DNA from: Diadophis punctatus similis
Lineage: Eukaryota; Chordata; Lepidosauria; Squamata; Dipsadidae
DNA: 64,000 nt
Assembly: GCA_023053685.1 (NCBI GenBank)
Contig: JALIGW010000013.1
Location: forward strand, 16,281,501-16,345,500
Direction: 5' to 3'
Shown here piece after piece: positions 1 through 52,884 of this stretch. Position numbers and translations under genes: made by a program. The notes below the pieces were generated by a model, which worked only from the letters and a program-made list of their open reading frames with translations, searched no databases and was not told the origin of the DNA. Positions within the stretch are counted from its first letter, which is position 1; each line of letters opens with the position of its first letter.

Positions 1-1474
1 TTTATACCTAAACAACAGAATATAGGAGCAAAAAATCATAGCAATAGTCTGAGCTATGTTTTTCTTCTTTAAATGAAAGTACTACCCATTTTATCCAGAC
101 ATTAACACTCATTAGTTTGAAATACTAGTATGGCTTTCACTGAACCTTGACAGTACTTGTTTTCCTTACAAACTAACTCAACTTTGTTTCCTTTAAATCT
201 TGCTTTCGTTTCACACCACCTGCTTCGGACCAAGAGCTCCATTTTTAGGGAAAGAGAGTGGACTGGGGAGGGGGGGTTATGGAAATAAAAGCACCGCAAG
301 AGAAAAGGGGAAAGGCACGCTCTAGATTCCGGACTCCGAGCCTTCCCTGAGCCAGGAAGCCCTCCTCGTTCTCTTTTTTCCCAATCCCTTCCCTTCTTAC
401 TCCCAGTTCCTTGCTCCCCCCTTTCCCCCCCTCGCTTCATTTTGCTTGAAGCTCCTTTCAGGGTGGGAGGGAAAACCAAATAAAAATGGGAAGGAGGCAA
501 GGACAGAAAATGGTGCATGGCTACAAAACAGGGCATTTTTCAGCTGCTTTCTGGGACTGAAAAGTTGAGGGGACCCAAGGAAGCAGTAACCACCCAGGAC
601 TGAGATGACCCCTTTCCTCTCTCGCTGTGCCATGTGGGATGGCAATGAATGGAGAGGGTGGCGGCCTCCCGCCCACTTTCTTCTCTTGCTGTGTGGGCCA
701 TGCGGGATGGCAATGAATGGAGAGGGGTGGCGGCCTGGGAAGCTTTGTAGCCGTGTGGCTGTAAAGCTTGCCGAGCTGCCTCCCCCCTCCCCGCCGCAGT
801 TGCAAAGCCAGCGGCTTCGGAAGGTGCTGGTCGGTGGGGAGGGGGGGTAGGCTAGCATGAATGTTTCTTTACCTGTGTGTAGGCAGGACTCGGGAGGCAG
901 TTCGATGCACATGGCAAAGGCGAGGCAGGGCGAGTGTCTCAGTGTGGGACCGGTTTGGGGGCAGTGGCCAGCCAAAGGTCACTACTGGTTTGGAGAACCA
1001 CACCAAATTTCTGCTAACGGTTCTATAGAACCAGACCGAACCTGCAGCAACCAACTTCTGATTCAGACCCACCTTTTTTTTACATGTGTTGCCACAAGAA
1101 TGCCTCATGAACGTGAGCATGCACCATAATGCTACAACATTGTTTTCATTCTATTGCCTCTCTCTGAAGATACCCACTGATGGTAATTGTGCGTTAACAT
1201 TTGGAGTATAACAGGCTCAAACTAACTAGTTTATGGAAGCTTGCAAGAGTTTAATATAAACATCAATGAAGGTATCACTTTGGTCTAAGGAAAAATCCTT
1301 AGCACAATGAAGTTATATACTCAAAACCTAATTTCATATAGTAATCTTGGAATATTAAATTATTAAATTATAAATTATATTATAAAATTATAAAATATAT
1401 TATAAAAATTATATTATAAAATTATAAAAAATATAGTAATCTTGAATTTTTTTTTAAAAAGTAATCTTTTCAAC
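1..1474. other. No gene seen; GC-rich low-copy and AT-rich sequence
   Basis: No SLC9A4 tail exon was recognised. About 300-1080 is GC-rich with a duplicated block of about 65 bp (611-668 and 675-737, sharing GGATGGCAATGAATGGAGAG). Around 990-1075, GGTTCTATAGAACCAGACC and GACCCACCTT resemble hAT-type element ends, but no duplication was found. 1350-1440 is AT-rich low-complexity sequence. Confidence 0.5.
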
Positions 1475-2577
1475 TAAACATTTATAAGGCACTACGCAGT
1501 CTAAAACCATCTCTATCTATTAGACCTGATGGAGTATGTGCCTACTTCTTAAAAAAGCTTTCCACTGCCTTAGCAGAATCTCTAAGCATAATCTTTGAAA
1601 AATCTTTCAGGACCAGCTCCTTGCCCAACCTATGGTCACTAGGGTAATCCCTATCTTCAAAAAAGGAGACCCCACCCTAGTTGAAAATTACAGACCAATC
1701 TCTTTATGTTGTATCATCTGCAAAGTCATGGAATCAATCATTAACCAATCCATTACCCTCCACTTAGAAACAAACAACCTACTCTCCAACAAACAATTTG
1801 GTTTCAGGAAAAATTTATCCTGTAATCTCCTACACTGTAAAAACATATGGACTACATAACTCAATCAGGGCAAAGCAATAGACACAATTTACATAGACTT
1901 TTGTAAAGCCTTTGATTCAGTGGTACATGACAAACTACTTCTAAAATTAAAATCTTACGGCATTTCTGGACCCCTGCATAAATGGATAGCTGTGTTCTTG
2001 TCAAATAGGCAACAAGTGGTCAAAATAGAGAGCGCTCTATCAAATCCTGCACCTGTTAACAGCGGTGTCCCCCAAGGCAGCGTTTTAGGGTCAACACTCT
2101 ATACTTTCTATAAATGACCTTTGCGATCATATTAAAAGCAACTGCGTTCTCTTCACTGATGATGTAAAACTATTCAACACCACCAATAATGCTGTTATCC
2201 TTCAAAAAGACCTTGACTATGTGTCAGAATGGTCAAACAAGTGGCAACTACAAATCTCAACCAACAAATGCTCTGTCTTACACATTGGCAAAAAAAATCA
2301 GAATATGAAATACAAGCTGGATGGACATAACCTTGTAGATGACCCTCACTCTGTCAAAGACCTTGGAGTCAGTGATGAAATCTAAAAATATTCCCTACTG
2401 GTTCTGTGGGCCTGGCTTATTTTGTGGGTATGGCTTGGAGGTCAGGTGGGCATGGCTTCAGGTAGGCATGGCTTGGTGGTCAGGTGACTGGGTGGGTGTG
2501 GCCAACTTGTAAAATGTGGTGAAACTCACTTAGCAATGCTCTTGCTTAGCAACTAAAATTGCTAATGGTAGTCATAA

Positions 2578-2925
2578 GTCTTTCTTTCTTTCTCTTTCTT
2601 TTCCTTCCTTCCTTCCTTCCTTCCTTTCTTTCTTTTTTTCTTCTCCTCTCCTCTCCTCTCCTCCTTTCCTTTCCTCCTTTCCTTTCCACCTCCTTTCCTT
2701 TCCTTCTTTCCTTTCCTTTCCTTTCCTTTCCTTCTTTCCTTTCCTTTCCTTTCCTTTCCTTTCCTTCTTTCCTTTCCTTTCCTTTCCTTTCCTTTCCTTC
2801 TTTCCTTTCCTTTCCTTTCCTTTCTTCCTTTCCTTTCCTTTCCTTTCCTTTCCTTCCCCTTCCCCTTCCCCTTTCCCTTTCCCTTTCCCTTCCCCTTCCC
2901 CTTCCCCTTCCTTCCTTCCTTCCCT

Positions 2926-3005
<80 letters not shown>

Positions 3006-3040
3006 GTCTCTAGCTTCTTTCCTCTTTCTTTCTTTGTCTT
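2578..3040 (+). repeat. Polypyrimidine microsatellite (TTTC)n/(TTCC)n
   Basis: About 460 bp of TTTCC, TTCC and TTTC blocks, the last pure TTTC. Both strands stay open in several frames and give meaningless Lys/Arg/Glu- or Ser/Phe/Leu-rich ORFs. Confidence 0.97.
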
Positions 3041-3807
3041 TCTCTCTTCTTGATGGTGGGAGAAGGAAGAAAATGCTCTGGGAGGCACCGCCACCCCTAC
3101 CCCGGCTCCAGGACCTTCGCAGGCTGGGCAGCGACTGGGTGCACACCTACGGAGCTCTGCTGGCCTCAGACTCCAGGGTTGCCAGGGGCCTTGGCGGGGC
3201 AGGGAGACAATGGCACTGCCTGAAGAGCTAGCAGATGGGCATGCTGGGTGGTCTCTGAGTCTCACCAGAAAGGTAAGCCGAGCGCCAGCTGGGCCCGTGC
3301 ACGCTCCCGCGCACCTCTCGCTCCGGCTGTCTCCCGAGAAGTGGCGGTGGGCAGAGCTGGGCAGGGCGGAGCTGTGGGTGCAGTGCTTGGCGAGGAAGGG
3401 TGGGAGGAGAAGCGCGCCTGATTGTCTCGTTCACGCTGTGGGAAAGATGGGCTAGAAGAAGCATGGTTGAGCGGGTCTGGGGCAGCGCAGCCTATTGTGC
3501 CTTCGGTGCGTTTTCCGGTGCAGTGCAGCACAGTTCTGGGATGGCGGAGAGCTTGCTTGGTAGAGCCAGTGGTGGTGGCAGAACTTGGTTCAGAGAACCC
3601 AAGCAAGCAAGCTCTCCGCCATCCCGGAACTTCACCATGCCGGGGAAGAGCGCAGCGGGTCTTCCTCCCTCCCCACCCCCAGCGACCGCCTTACCTTCTA
3701 CTTTGGTGGCGGCGGCAATGGAGGTGGAGGGGAAGGCAGGCAGATGGGTCTTCCTCCCCCCACCACCACCAGCATCAGCCTTATCTTGCTGCGGTAAACG
3801 GATGCCC

Positions 3808-3943
3808 CCGGGCTGCTGCACATGCGCACCGCAGTGCTGGCACTCCCTCATGACATCAGGCTGGCTGGCATAGGGCCAGGCCAGCCTGATGTCATGAGGA
3901 AGCACCAGCACTGCGATGCACATGTGCAGCAGCCCGGGGACAT
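3808..3943. repeat. Inverted repeat, about 65-bp arms
   Basis: GGGCTGCTGCACATG... pairs with ...CATGTGCAGCAGCCC around the centre CATAGGGCCAGG, with CTCATGACATCAGGCTGGCT mirrored. Part of the hAT-type element. Confidence 0.8.
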
Positions 3944-5048
3944 CGTTCACAGGGTGAGTCAGTGGTGACCGGGGAACCAGTTCAGGGGTGTGGCCAGGCA
4001 ACCATCGCTACCGGTTCTCTGAACCATGGGCCGCCGCCGCTACCGGTACGCAAGAACCAGTCCAAAGTGGGAGCATTTCACCCCTGCTTGGAGCACTCAT
4101 CTCTAATGATCTAAGTAACTACACTTAGCCCACTGTAACTACATTGCCAAAAAGGCATTAAGAGTTGCTAACCTAATCCTGCATAGCTTCTTCTCTGGTA
4201 ATATTGTACTACTAACTAGAGCATACAAAACATTTGCTAGACCAATTCTAGAATACAGTTCATCTGTCTGGAAACCGCACTGCATATCAGACATTAATAC
4301 AATTGAGCGAGTCCAGAGATATTTCACGAGAAGAGTCCTCCACTCCTCTGTTCACAACAGAATATCTTATGCCACCAGACTCTAAATTTTGGGCTTAGGC
4401 AACTTAGAACTACGCCGCCTTCGGTCTGATCTAAATGTAGTGCATAAAATGATCTGCTACAATGTCCTACCTGTCAATGACTACTTCAGCTTCAACCACA
4501 ACAATACACGAGCACACAATAGATAGAAACTTAAGGTAAACTGCTCCAAACTCGATTGCAGAAAATACGACTTCAGCAACAGAGTGGTCAATGCCTGGAA
4601 TGCACTACCTGACTCTCTGGTTTCTTCCCCAAACTCCCCAAACTTGAACCTTAAACTGTTTACTGTTGACCTCACCCCATTCCTAAGAGGTCTGTAAAGG
4701 GTGTGCCTAAGTGCATCAACGTGCCTACCGTCCCTGTCCTAATGTTCCCTTTTATTCGTAACCATCTCATGTATTCATAATCTTGTTTATACATTTCATG
4801 TATTCACAATCATGTTTATAATTTTATTTGTAATCTTATATATGCTTGACAAATAAAAAAATTAAATTTAAAAAAAAATCTTTTTAGTAGCATCAATTCA
4901 CATACTCAGCTACAAATTACTGATTATCTATCAGTGGTCTATAAAAGGTGCCCCCTCCAGATGTGGTCTTCAAATGTGGCTAAACTGCTACAAAAACCAT
5001 TGCTTCTCACCATTGGCAATGTTGACTGGAATTAATCATCTGGAGAAC

Positions 5049-5469
5049 CAGTGGTGGGTTACTACCGGTGCGATCCATTCTATGGCACCTGTAGCGGCCG
5101 ACGCATTGTGAATTTGCGCGTGATGGCTCCGGTGCTGTCTTCGCTGATCCATCATGCACCACCATCTTTTTTCCGCAATTTTTCAGCTTTTTTTGCTTCC
5201 TGCGCATGCGCGGAAGCAAAATCTTGCGAGGGGACTCGCTTGCGTGTGAAATTTTGGCAAGATTTTGCTTCCGCGCATGTGCGGAAGCAAAAAATTGCCA
5301 AAATCGCACGTGCGCGCACATCACCTCATGAGATTTTGGTGATATTTTGCTTCCACGCATGCGCAGAAGCAAAATCGCACAAGGGGGCGCGCACGCATAG
5401 CAAGCGCACACGCAACATGGCCATGCATGCGCAGCGCACCGGTAGCGAGGTAAGAGCAACCAACCCCTA
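5049..5469. mobile_element. hAT-type MITE with palindromic GCGCATGCGC blocks
   Basis: Starts CAGTGGTGGGTTAC, ends AACCAACCCCTA; flanks TGGAGAAC and TGGAAAAT match 6/8. Inside, several copies of the palindrome AGCAAAAT...GCATGCGC...ATTTTGCTTC. Confidence 0.65.
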
Positions 5470-5562
5470 TGGAAAATCATATGTTGTCCATGTTCATTAC
5501 ATTCCTTGATTAAACAAAATATTTGCATTGTTCTGACAAATGTATGTTCTTAACATACTTAC

Positions 5563-27046
<21,484 letters not shown>

Positions 27047-27904
27047 GGTGAGAAGAATTTTATGTATAGAATGTCTTCAAGGCTGAAATCTTAAACTTGC
27101 TTTATCTTGTTAAATTCCCATTTTAAGTCAGAGTCTTTAGGATTGTTCCAGCTTTATGTAGGCTTTTCTGTCTTGTTGCTCGATCTTCTCAAAACCATTC
27201 TTCTAAATTTAATTTAGAAAGACAAGACTTTTTCAATGTTTTGCAATATTCTGCTGCCACAACTTTCAATTGAAGCCTTTCACTCCATTTGGAAGGAAAG
27301 AAAAAATACAATTTTATGGCTAGTGCTACAATCATTGGTCCGAGACTACTACAACATAATCCACCAGGCTTTCTGAGTTACAAAGAATCCAGAAACAGAG
27401 ATATTTGACAGGTCTACCTCCAACAGTAGTTTTTCCAGGTTTACTTACAGTGAATCATTTCTGGGTTTGTGGCAGAAACACATCAAATGTTATGTTAGAG
27501 ACACCTAATGGAAATCACAAGACTTGCAGACATGACTTTACCGGAAACCACCAGGATGTGGTTGGGATTATCAAGGGATCACTTTTAGTTGTTTCTTTGT
27601 TTTGTTTATTTATTTGTTTTGTGGATTTCTTTTTTATTGTCTCAACTGGTTGCAATCTAAACAATGTACAATATTAAACTTTGATAAAAAAGTACATTTT
27701 CATTACAGTATACAATAATAACATCAAAATGGCTTCATTACACAAACAAACATACATCCAGGTGCTGGTAGATATATATTTACTGGTAGCTATAATCTCC
27801 AGTACATTTCACAAAAACCAAGGACTTTACAGATAATAGCCAAAACCTGGAACTGTATTTGGAAACAAATAATAGGCAATGGTAACATAGGTGTTACATT
27901 ATAC

Positions 27905-28274
27905 ACATAGTCCTCAAGTTAGGACAATTGGATCCAAAATTTATGTTGCTAAGTAAAACATTTGTTAAGTGAGTTTTGCTCCATTTTATGACTTTTCTTG
28001 CCACAGTTGTTAAGGGAATCATTTGCTAAGTTAGTAACATGGTTGTTAGGTGAATCCGGCTTCCCCATTGACTTTGCTCATCAGAAAGTCACAAAAGGGG
28101 ATCACATGACCCATCATAAATAGGAACCAGTTGCTAAGCATCTGAATTTTTAACATGTGACCATGGGGATGCTCTAACAGTCATGTGAAAAATGGTCATA
28201 AATCCTTTTTTTCCCAGTGCCATTGTAACATTGAATGATCACTCAATGAACTGTTTTAAGTTGAGGACTACCTG
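27905..28274 (-). mobile_element. CAGGTAGTCC-family MITE
   Basis: Inverted copy relative to 6811; ends TTGAGGACTACCTG, followed by TA; left end ATAGTCCTCAAGTTA is degraded. Confidence 0.7.
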
Positions 28275-28398
28275 TACTAACAAGGTTGCCCATAGCTAGT
28301 CATTTTCTATTTCTCCGAATGAATGATTAAAAAAAAAACTAATGCATTTTTTTCTCTGTCACCCTCTGTATATGTGTGTGTATGTCACTTTTAATTAC

Positions 28399-28399
<1 letters not shown>

Positions 28400-28486
<87 letters not shown>

Positions 28487-29110
28487 TTTGGCTTTCTTAT
28501 ATGCCGCCCAACTCCCGAGGGACCCAGGGCGGCGTACAGCACAGGAAAATACAAGAATAACCAATAAACAAAATTTAAAAACATAATATAAAAATTAAAA
28601 ATTACAGTATAAAAAACAACCATACAACAACCAGACATACCCGGGGGAGAGTTCAGCTGGAATTAAGCTCTGCCCCCTGTCTGCAGGAAAAGCCACGTCT
28701 TAACGGCTTTTCGGAAGGCCAGCAGGGTGGGGATGGTTCGGGTCTCTGGAGGAAGTTCGGGTCTCTGCCACAGAGAAGGCCCTCCCCCTAGGGCCCGCCA
28801 GCCGGCATTGCTTGGTTGACGGGAGCTGGAGGAGGCCAACTCTGTGGGCCCTAACCGGTCGAAGGGAAGTATGAGGCAGAATGCGGTCCCGGAGATAACC
28901 TGGTCCTAAGCCATGAAGGGCTTTAAAGATGATGATCAACACCTTGAATTGGACCCGGAGACTAATGGGCAACCAATGCAGCTGGCGGAGTATAGGTGTC
29001 ACGTGGGTGTACCTTGGTACACCCACCACAGCACGCGCAGCCGCATTTTGTACCAGTTGGAGTCTCCAGATACTCTTCAAGGGTAGCCCCATGTAGAGCG
29101 CATTGCAGTA
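28400..29110 (-). mobile_element. CR1/L2-group LINE 3' end with (AAAT)n tail
   Basis: Minus-strand frame with GLPLKSIWRLQLVQNAAARA, ILRQLHWLPISLRVQFKVLI and IIFKALHGLGPGYLRDRILP, then 3' UTR CCTGGGTCCCTCGGGAG and a tail seen as (TTTA)n at 28402-28490. Same family as 52885, 57727, 40090 and 40540. Confidence 0.85.
28402..28490 (+). repeat. (TTTA)n microsatellite, LINE tail
   Basis: About 90 bp, pure. Confidence 0.97.
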
Positions 29111-29335
29111 GTAGTAAGCATTACAGCCAGGAACACCTTTAAAAGGATAAATCTGAGTCAAGCAGCCCCATCATATCCAACTGAATAGCATGTCTATAAA
29201 TAAATATGGCATAAACAGTACATTTCCATTTAACATTACACAATACTGCATTAAATAATTATATTAGTTTTTATGAAATACTAAATACACAGCCATTAAA
29301 ATTCAAACCGATAATGATTATCAATTGACCTAGTA

Positions 29336-29468
29336 CAGCGGTGTCAAACGTCCGTCATCACAGCGACATCACGTGACGTATCAGGACTTTTTTCCCCTTC
29401 ACTAAACCGGACGTGGGCATGGCCAGCGCGTGACGCATCTGGCCTGTGGGCTGGGAGTTTGAGCCCTG
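29336..29468. mobile_element. Short hAT-type MITE, CAGNGGTGTCAAAC family
   Basis: CAGCGGTGTCAAACGTC ... GAGTTTGAGCCCTG with exact 8-bp duplication ACCTAGTA (29328 and 29469). Second copy at 62787. Confidence 0.88.
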
Positions 29469-29539
29469 ACCTAGTAGCTTACAAAGCCCACTTAGACATG
29501 AGTGAATCTGTCCATTTTGGCTTTTCCATACTACTCATT

Positions 29540-29992
29540 TTTCTTTTTTTAAAAAAAAATATTTTTATTGAATTATTAAAACATTAAATACAAAACATAC
29601 ATATACATTTACGTTCTTCATTCCTGAGATATCGGTTTAACGTCAATCTGCATACATATTTTTCTATATAATTCTATATATAATATTTACAATCATTCAG
29701 ACATTTTCTTATTCTTTCTAATTTCTAACCAATTGTAAAATTTATCCCACACTGTGTAAAATTCTTTGTCATCTTGATTTTGTAATTCTAGTGTTAGTTT
29801 TGATATTTCTGCACAATCCATTATTTTTTTTAATATCATATTTTCCGTTGGGAGTTTTTCATCTTTCCATGTTTGGGCGTAAGTTATTTTTCTATGGATA
29901 AATGTGGTTATTCTTGTTTCCATATTAGAATCATCTTGCTTCACAAATGAAGTGCATATTTTTCTATTACAACAAATTACTTTCTCCAATAT
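29540..29992 (-). mobile_element. L1 LINE 3' end, 5'-truncated
   Basis: Frame with ITYAQTWKDEKLPTENMIL, ISKLTLELQNQDDKEFY and WDKFYNWLEI resembles the C terminus of L1 ORF2, followed by A-rich sequence on the minus strand near 29550. Confidence 0.6.
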
Positions 29993-30269
29993 GCATTTGG
30001 GATTAGGGGAGGTTTTTTGTTTTTGTTTTGTTTAATGGGCTTTATTAAAAAAACAATTGGTAAAATGGATGGCAACATTCACAGAAGTACAACTTTCAGA
30101 GTTTCAGTTGAAAGCGGTCATATTATAAATAAAATGCAAACGAATCTTTCTCAAATTCCCAACTCTACCATCTAATAATCATTTATAGCTGTGGAGAGTT
30201 TTGAACTACTGAGCTATGGCCTCTACCGTATTATACTCTACTTGCTCATCCTTTGTTTCTCATTTTCTG

Positions 30270-49111
<18,842 letters not shown>

Positions 49112-49349
49112 TGTTGACTTAAGTTTTCATTTCTGCAGTGTTGAATCTTTGGCAGTAAGCTCCAGTGGCAGACATTGAAACTCTTTTCATTACTGTGAAA
49201 CAATCAAATATAGTTATCTGAAAATTTATTCCAGATAGAAGCTACATGGAAAGTGTATAGAGGTAAGCAGAAATCCTTTGTGACGTATTTCATAGTTACT
49301 TTATGAAAAGGGATTTCTTCTAAAACATCTTTTTAAAACATGGGACCAG

Positions 49350-49790
49350 TAAGGTTCATAAAATCATAGACTCATAGGACTGGAAGGAACCTTGGAGGTT
49401 TTTTAATCCAACCCCCTGCCTCCTCACAAATTGTTGTCCGATCTTTTCTTGAAAACCTTCAGGGATGAAACAGCTATAACTTTAGGAGGCACACTGTTCC
49501 AATAATTGTACTCATTGTCAAAAAAATTCTTGTTAGTTTAACATTGGATTTTTCTCTGAGGAGCTTGCATCCATTGTTTGTTGTCCTGCTCTCAGGTGCT
49601 TTGAAGAATATATCAATCCCCTTTTCCCTGTGGCAGTCTTTCAAGTATTGGAAGACAGCTATCATGTCCCTCCTAAGCCTTCTCTTTGTTAGACTAAACA
49701 TACGTAGTTCCTTTAGCTGCTCATCATATGGTTTAGCCTCCAGACCCTCTATGATCTTTGTTGCTCTTTTCTGCACTGATTCATAGCTAC
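49350..49790 (-). mobile_element. CR1 LINE 3' end
   Basis: Minus frame with LRMFSLTKRRLRRDMIAVFQ and YLKDCHREKGIDIFF; plus-strand read of the terminus is AAATCATAGACTCATAGGAC, GGAAGGAACCTTGGAGG, characteristic of CR1. Lies about 240 bp upstream of the IL18RAP start codon. Confidence 0.88.
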
Positions 49791-49799
49791 AACTGTCAC

Positions 49800-51180
49800 T
49801 ATTATATTAATTTTTATTAAGAAAAAACAAGAGATTATATTTATAATTGCTATAAATACGAAATTATAAAAATGCCAAATACAGTTTAAACATCTGACTG
49901 TGTGACAATCCAGCCATAATAATAATAATAATAATATAACATGCATCTATTCTCTTTTATACTACCTGTTTAAGGAAAAATTTCAAAAGAAACATATGGG
50001 AAAATATGATTGACTTACAACTGAATATAAGATTTTCTCCAAGAAGCTTTTATGAATGAGACAGAATTTAGAGCACAATAGAAGCTTCATTTGAACTGAT
50101 TTCATTTGGGATCTGAGAAATAAAAACTACTACATTAGTCTAATTAACACAGAAAATTTACTTAATGGAGATAATAGATTTATAGATATACCTAGTGAAA
50201 CAAATCCAAAGGCTTTTAAAGCCAATTGCTTGCATTCAAATAAAAAGTTAATTCAAATAGTTAAATTAAGACATTCAAAGGAAAGGAAACAAATATGTAC
50301 ATATTATTTGTGACATTTTTAAAAATCCATATAATTTGAGGTAGTGAATCTGAGAAATTGTAATTTGAAAAGGAATTATTTTCTGAATGAAAAATCTTAC
50401 CTTTCAATCTTATCAGATGCAGTTAAGTGCTGTCTTCCCTTCTAAACCGAATTTCGTATGCATGTTTCCTTTTAATCAGCTTCCTTGACCTCAATGTCAT
50501 CATTTCTTCCTCTTTTAGCAAGTCATGTTTCCGGCTTCATTTTGTGAGCAAGAGGTGAATCTATATTTTCTTATTATACGATAAGAGTAGGCAAATATTC
50601 CTTTCCAAGATTCCCATTGATAGAAACTAACATACTTTAGTATTACCTGTGATAATGAATTCTCCTTCCCTTATATGTGTCTTCTCTCTCTGCTCACAAC
50701 GCTCTAAAGTACTCCTTACTTTTTCTGGCAGATCACCTGAGTAATTTATTTTTTAGATCTAGGTCTGAAGTAGGAAACCACAATCATTGCTACCATTGGT
50801 TAAGTCCAGTTCACAATTGTGTTCATAGTGACATGACAGACACAGTCAATAAACCACAAACAGAACACACTGTCTTTAAACAAAAAGTTATGACTAACCC
50901 TACATTTTTGCCCTATTTAATTTAATAACTCAAACGTCTTAGGTTGGTTAGCTCTGAAACATTAACAATTTTTGAAAAAATAAACCCAGACCTGGTTAAT
51001 AATCCTGATAGTCCAAGCTAGACTGAGAACGAAAGAGGATAAATACGGGAAAAAGGCAATGATAAATCACTTCCCTGTTATCATGAAATACAGTGAAATA
51101 TCCGAGCAGTTAAGGCAGTTGTTATTTGGGTTCTTATTACCAGAGAGTGGCGATACACTTCTCCATGGCAAATGGTGAAG
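49800..51180. other. IL18RAP upstream region, no gene seen
   Basis: AT-rich, intergenic between IL18RAP and IL18R1. It should hold the IL18RAP promoter or a 5' noncoding exon, but no element could be assigned. Confidence 0.45.
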
Positions 51181-51189
51181 TTCAAAAGC

Positions 51190-51680
51190 TTGACTGATTG
51201 ATTGATTGGTTTATAAAATTTATTGGCTGCCCATAGGATAATTCTGGGTGGCTTACAATTGCATCTTAGTTAAAACATAAAATGTCAAAATCAAACCTTA
51301 CAGCCAAGGTTTGGGGAGGGGGGGCAGAGGGGGGATCTGTTATTACTCAATGGGGAAGGTGGGGAGTGGAGAGCAGGGGAGAGCAGGGGTGGAGTGGTGG
51401 GGAGGTGGGATCTGTTATTACTCAATCAACTACCTCCATTGTGCTGATCCGCCACTGAGGCCCCAGGCTGACTGGCACAACCACGTCTTTAGGCCCTTAA
51501 AGACAGATAGGAGGGTTGGGGCTAACCTTACATGGGGAGGGGGGCAAGATGTTCCAGAGGACAGGAGCAACAGCAGAGAAGAGTCTTTCATGAGAACAAG
51601 AATAGCCCATTTACAAATCAGTCTGGGATTGTACATACATTTCGCTTCAGAAGTGCATGCAAATCACTGTAGCTGAAAAG
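51190..51680 (-). mobile_element. CR1/L2-group LINE 3' end
   Basis: Minus strand reads FKGLKTWLCQSAWGLS and a 3' UTR ending AATCAATCAATC; similar in layout to the 28-kb copy. Confidence 0.6.
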
Positions 51681-52884
51681 AAAGAGGAAATTCACAATTC
51701 ATATCTGATCAAACAGGATTTAGATAATTTGTAAAGATATGAGGATGGCGAAGTAAAACAGCACAAGAACCTTGAACAACAGCACTAGAAATTCTCAGCA
51801 ATACTCTCTGTAAAAAGGTAAAAGGTAAAGGTTCCCCTTACTCATATGTGCTAGTATGTATGTCTAATTAGCTAGTCAGCTAGAATCCTGAAATCATCAG
51901 CAAAAAAAAAACCATGTGTATTTGCCAATTAATACATTGAAGTTGAATTTTTACCACCAGAGAAGGAGAAAAACACTTACGCATTCACATGAGCAAGACA
52001 AAAGTTCTATATATGTCAGATCATACAACTGGAGCCAGGCTAGTTTTGCCTCAACTGATTGACTCATTTTTTTTCCATTACCTTGGACTGTTTCCTGTCT
52101 TACTTTTCAGTTTCAGAAGCTTCAGATCTCTTTCCTACGAGACTTCATGGAACTACCTACAGGGTAAACAATATAATTTTGTACCTTCTTTAAAGCAAAT
52201 AATACTATGCTATGTGCACATATTTTAAGGCTAGGGAGTGATGATCAGGCCTGCAGAAAGGTTTTATCCTTCTCTGTGTTGCTTTCAAGGAAAGTTATCA
52301 TGGACACCATGGGCATTATTCCATATATATTGTATCTAGATGGCTAAAGGCATTGAGATTGAAGTTAGGAAAATCAAGATGACATACTTTTAAAAAAATG
52401 AGTAGGGCTTCAGTCATGCCATTGTGACTGCTGGTTTGCTTTTTTCGACCCTCTGTACATCCCTAATTGAATATTAAAGAATCAAACAAAACCCAGATAT
52501 CTATGTAACTACTTTTGAAAAGAACAACTGTAACACATTTTTTCTGTGTTTTTTTAAATCAAAATTGCAACAGAGTCAGTAGATATTAAAATTGTGGCAT
52601 ACAGCAATTGAACAAATTTCAGTCATTAGACTTCACCATTTGGATGTAATGAAATTTTAATACAGCAAAAAGTCAGTCAGCTTGTTTAACAAATGTCTAA
52701 CTTGGAAATCACAGCAAATCAAAGTCTAGCACACATTTACTCTTAAAGTGGCCTTTATTCCACCCAGACCAGAGGTGGGTTGCTCCCGGTTCAGCCCGGT
52801 TTAAGAACCGGTAGCGCCGGAGGTGGGAGGCTCCGCCCACCCACCCGGGACGACAGCGTATGTGAACCGGTAGTAAAGGGTTTT

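Larger units (their letters stand above)
2370..4086. mobile_element. hAT-type nonautonomous element (1.7 kb) inside the LINE
   Basis: Starts CAGTGATGAAATC and ends GCATTTCACCCCTG, flanked by CTTGGAGT (2362) and CTTGGAGC (4087), a 7/8 8-bp duplication. It contains the 450-bp pyrimidine tract and two inverted repeats (about 3530-3640 and 3808-3943). Also carries GGTGGGCGTGG-type GC-rich sequence shared with the element at 34089. Confidence 0.75.
1475..4865 (+). mobile_element. CR1/L2-group LINE, decayed, split by a hAT-type insertion
   Basis: RT motifs on the plus strand: IPIFKKGDPTLVENYRPISL, NKQFGFRKN, YIDFCKAFDSVVHDKLLLK, SGVPQGSVLG and LFTDDVKLF, broken by several frameshifts and stops. 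The coding sequence reads VKDLGV up to 2369 and resumes LISNDLSNY at 4095, exactly across the 1.7-kb insertion. The 3' end has RRVLHSS, FSNRVVNAWNALPDSL and a tail CTTGACAAATAAA. The family recurs at 45628-45905. Confidence 0.8.

Noticed and set aside
2546..3265. 239-residue Lys/Arg/Glu-rich ORF and its Ser/Phe/Leu-rich counterpart
   Set aside because: Translation of the polypyrimidine microsatellite; no splice sites or family similarity.
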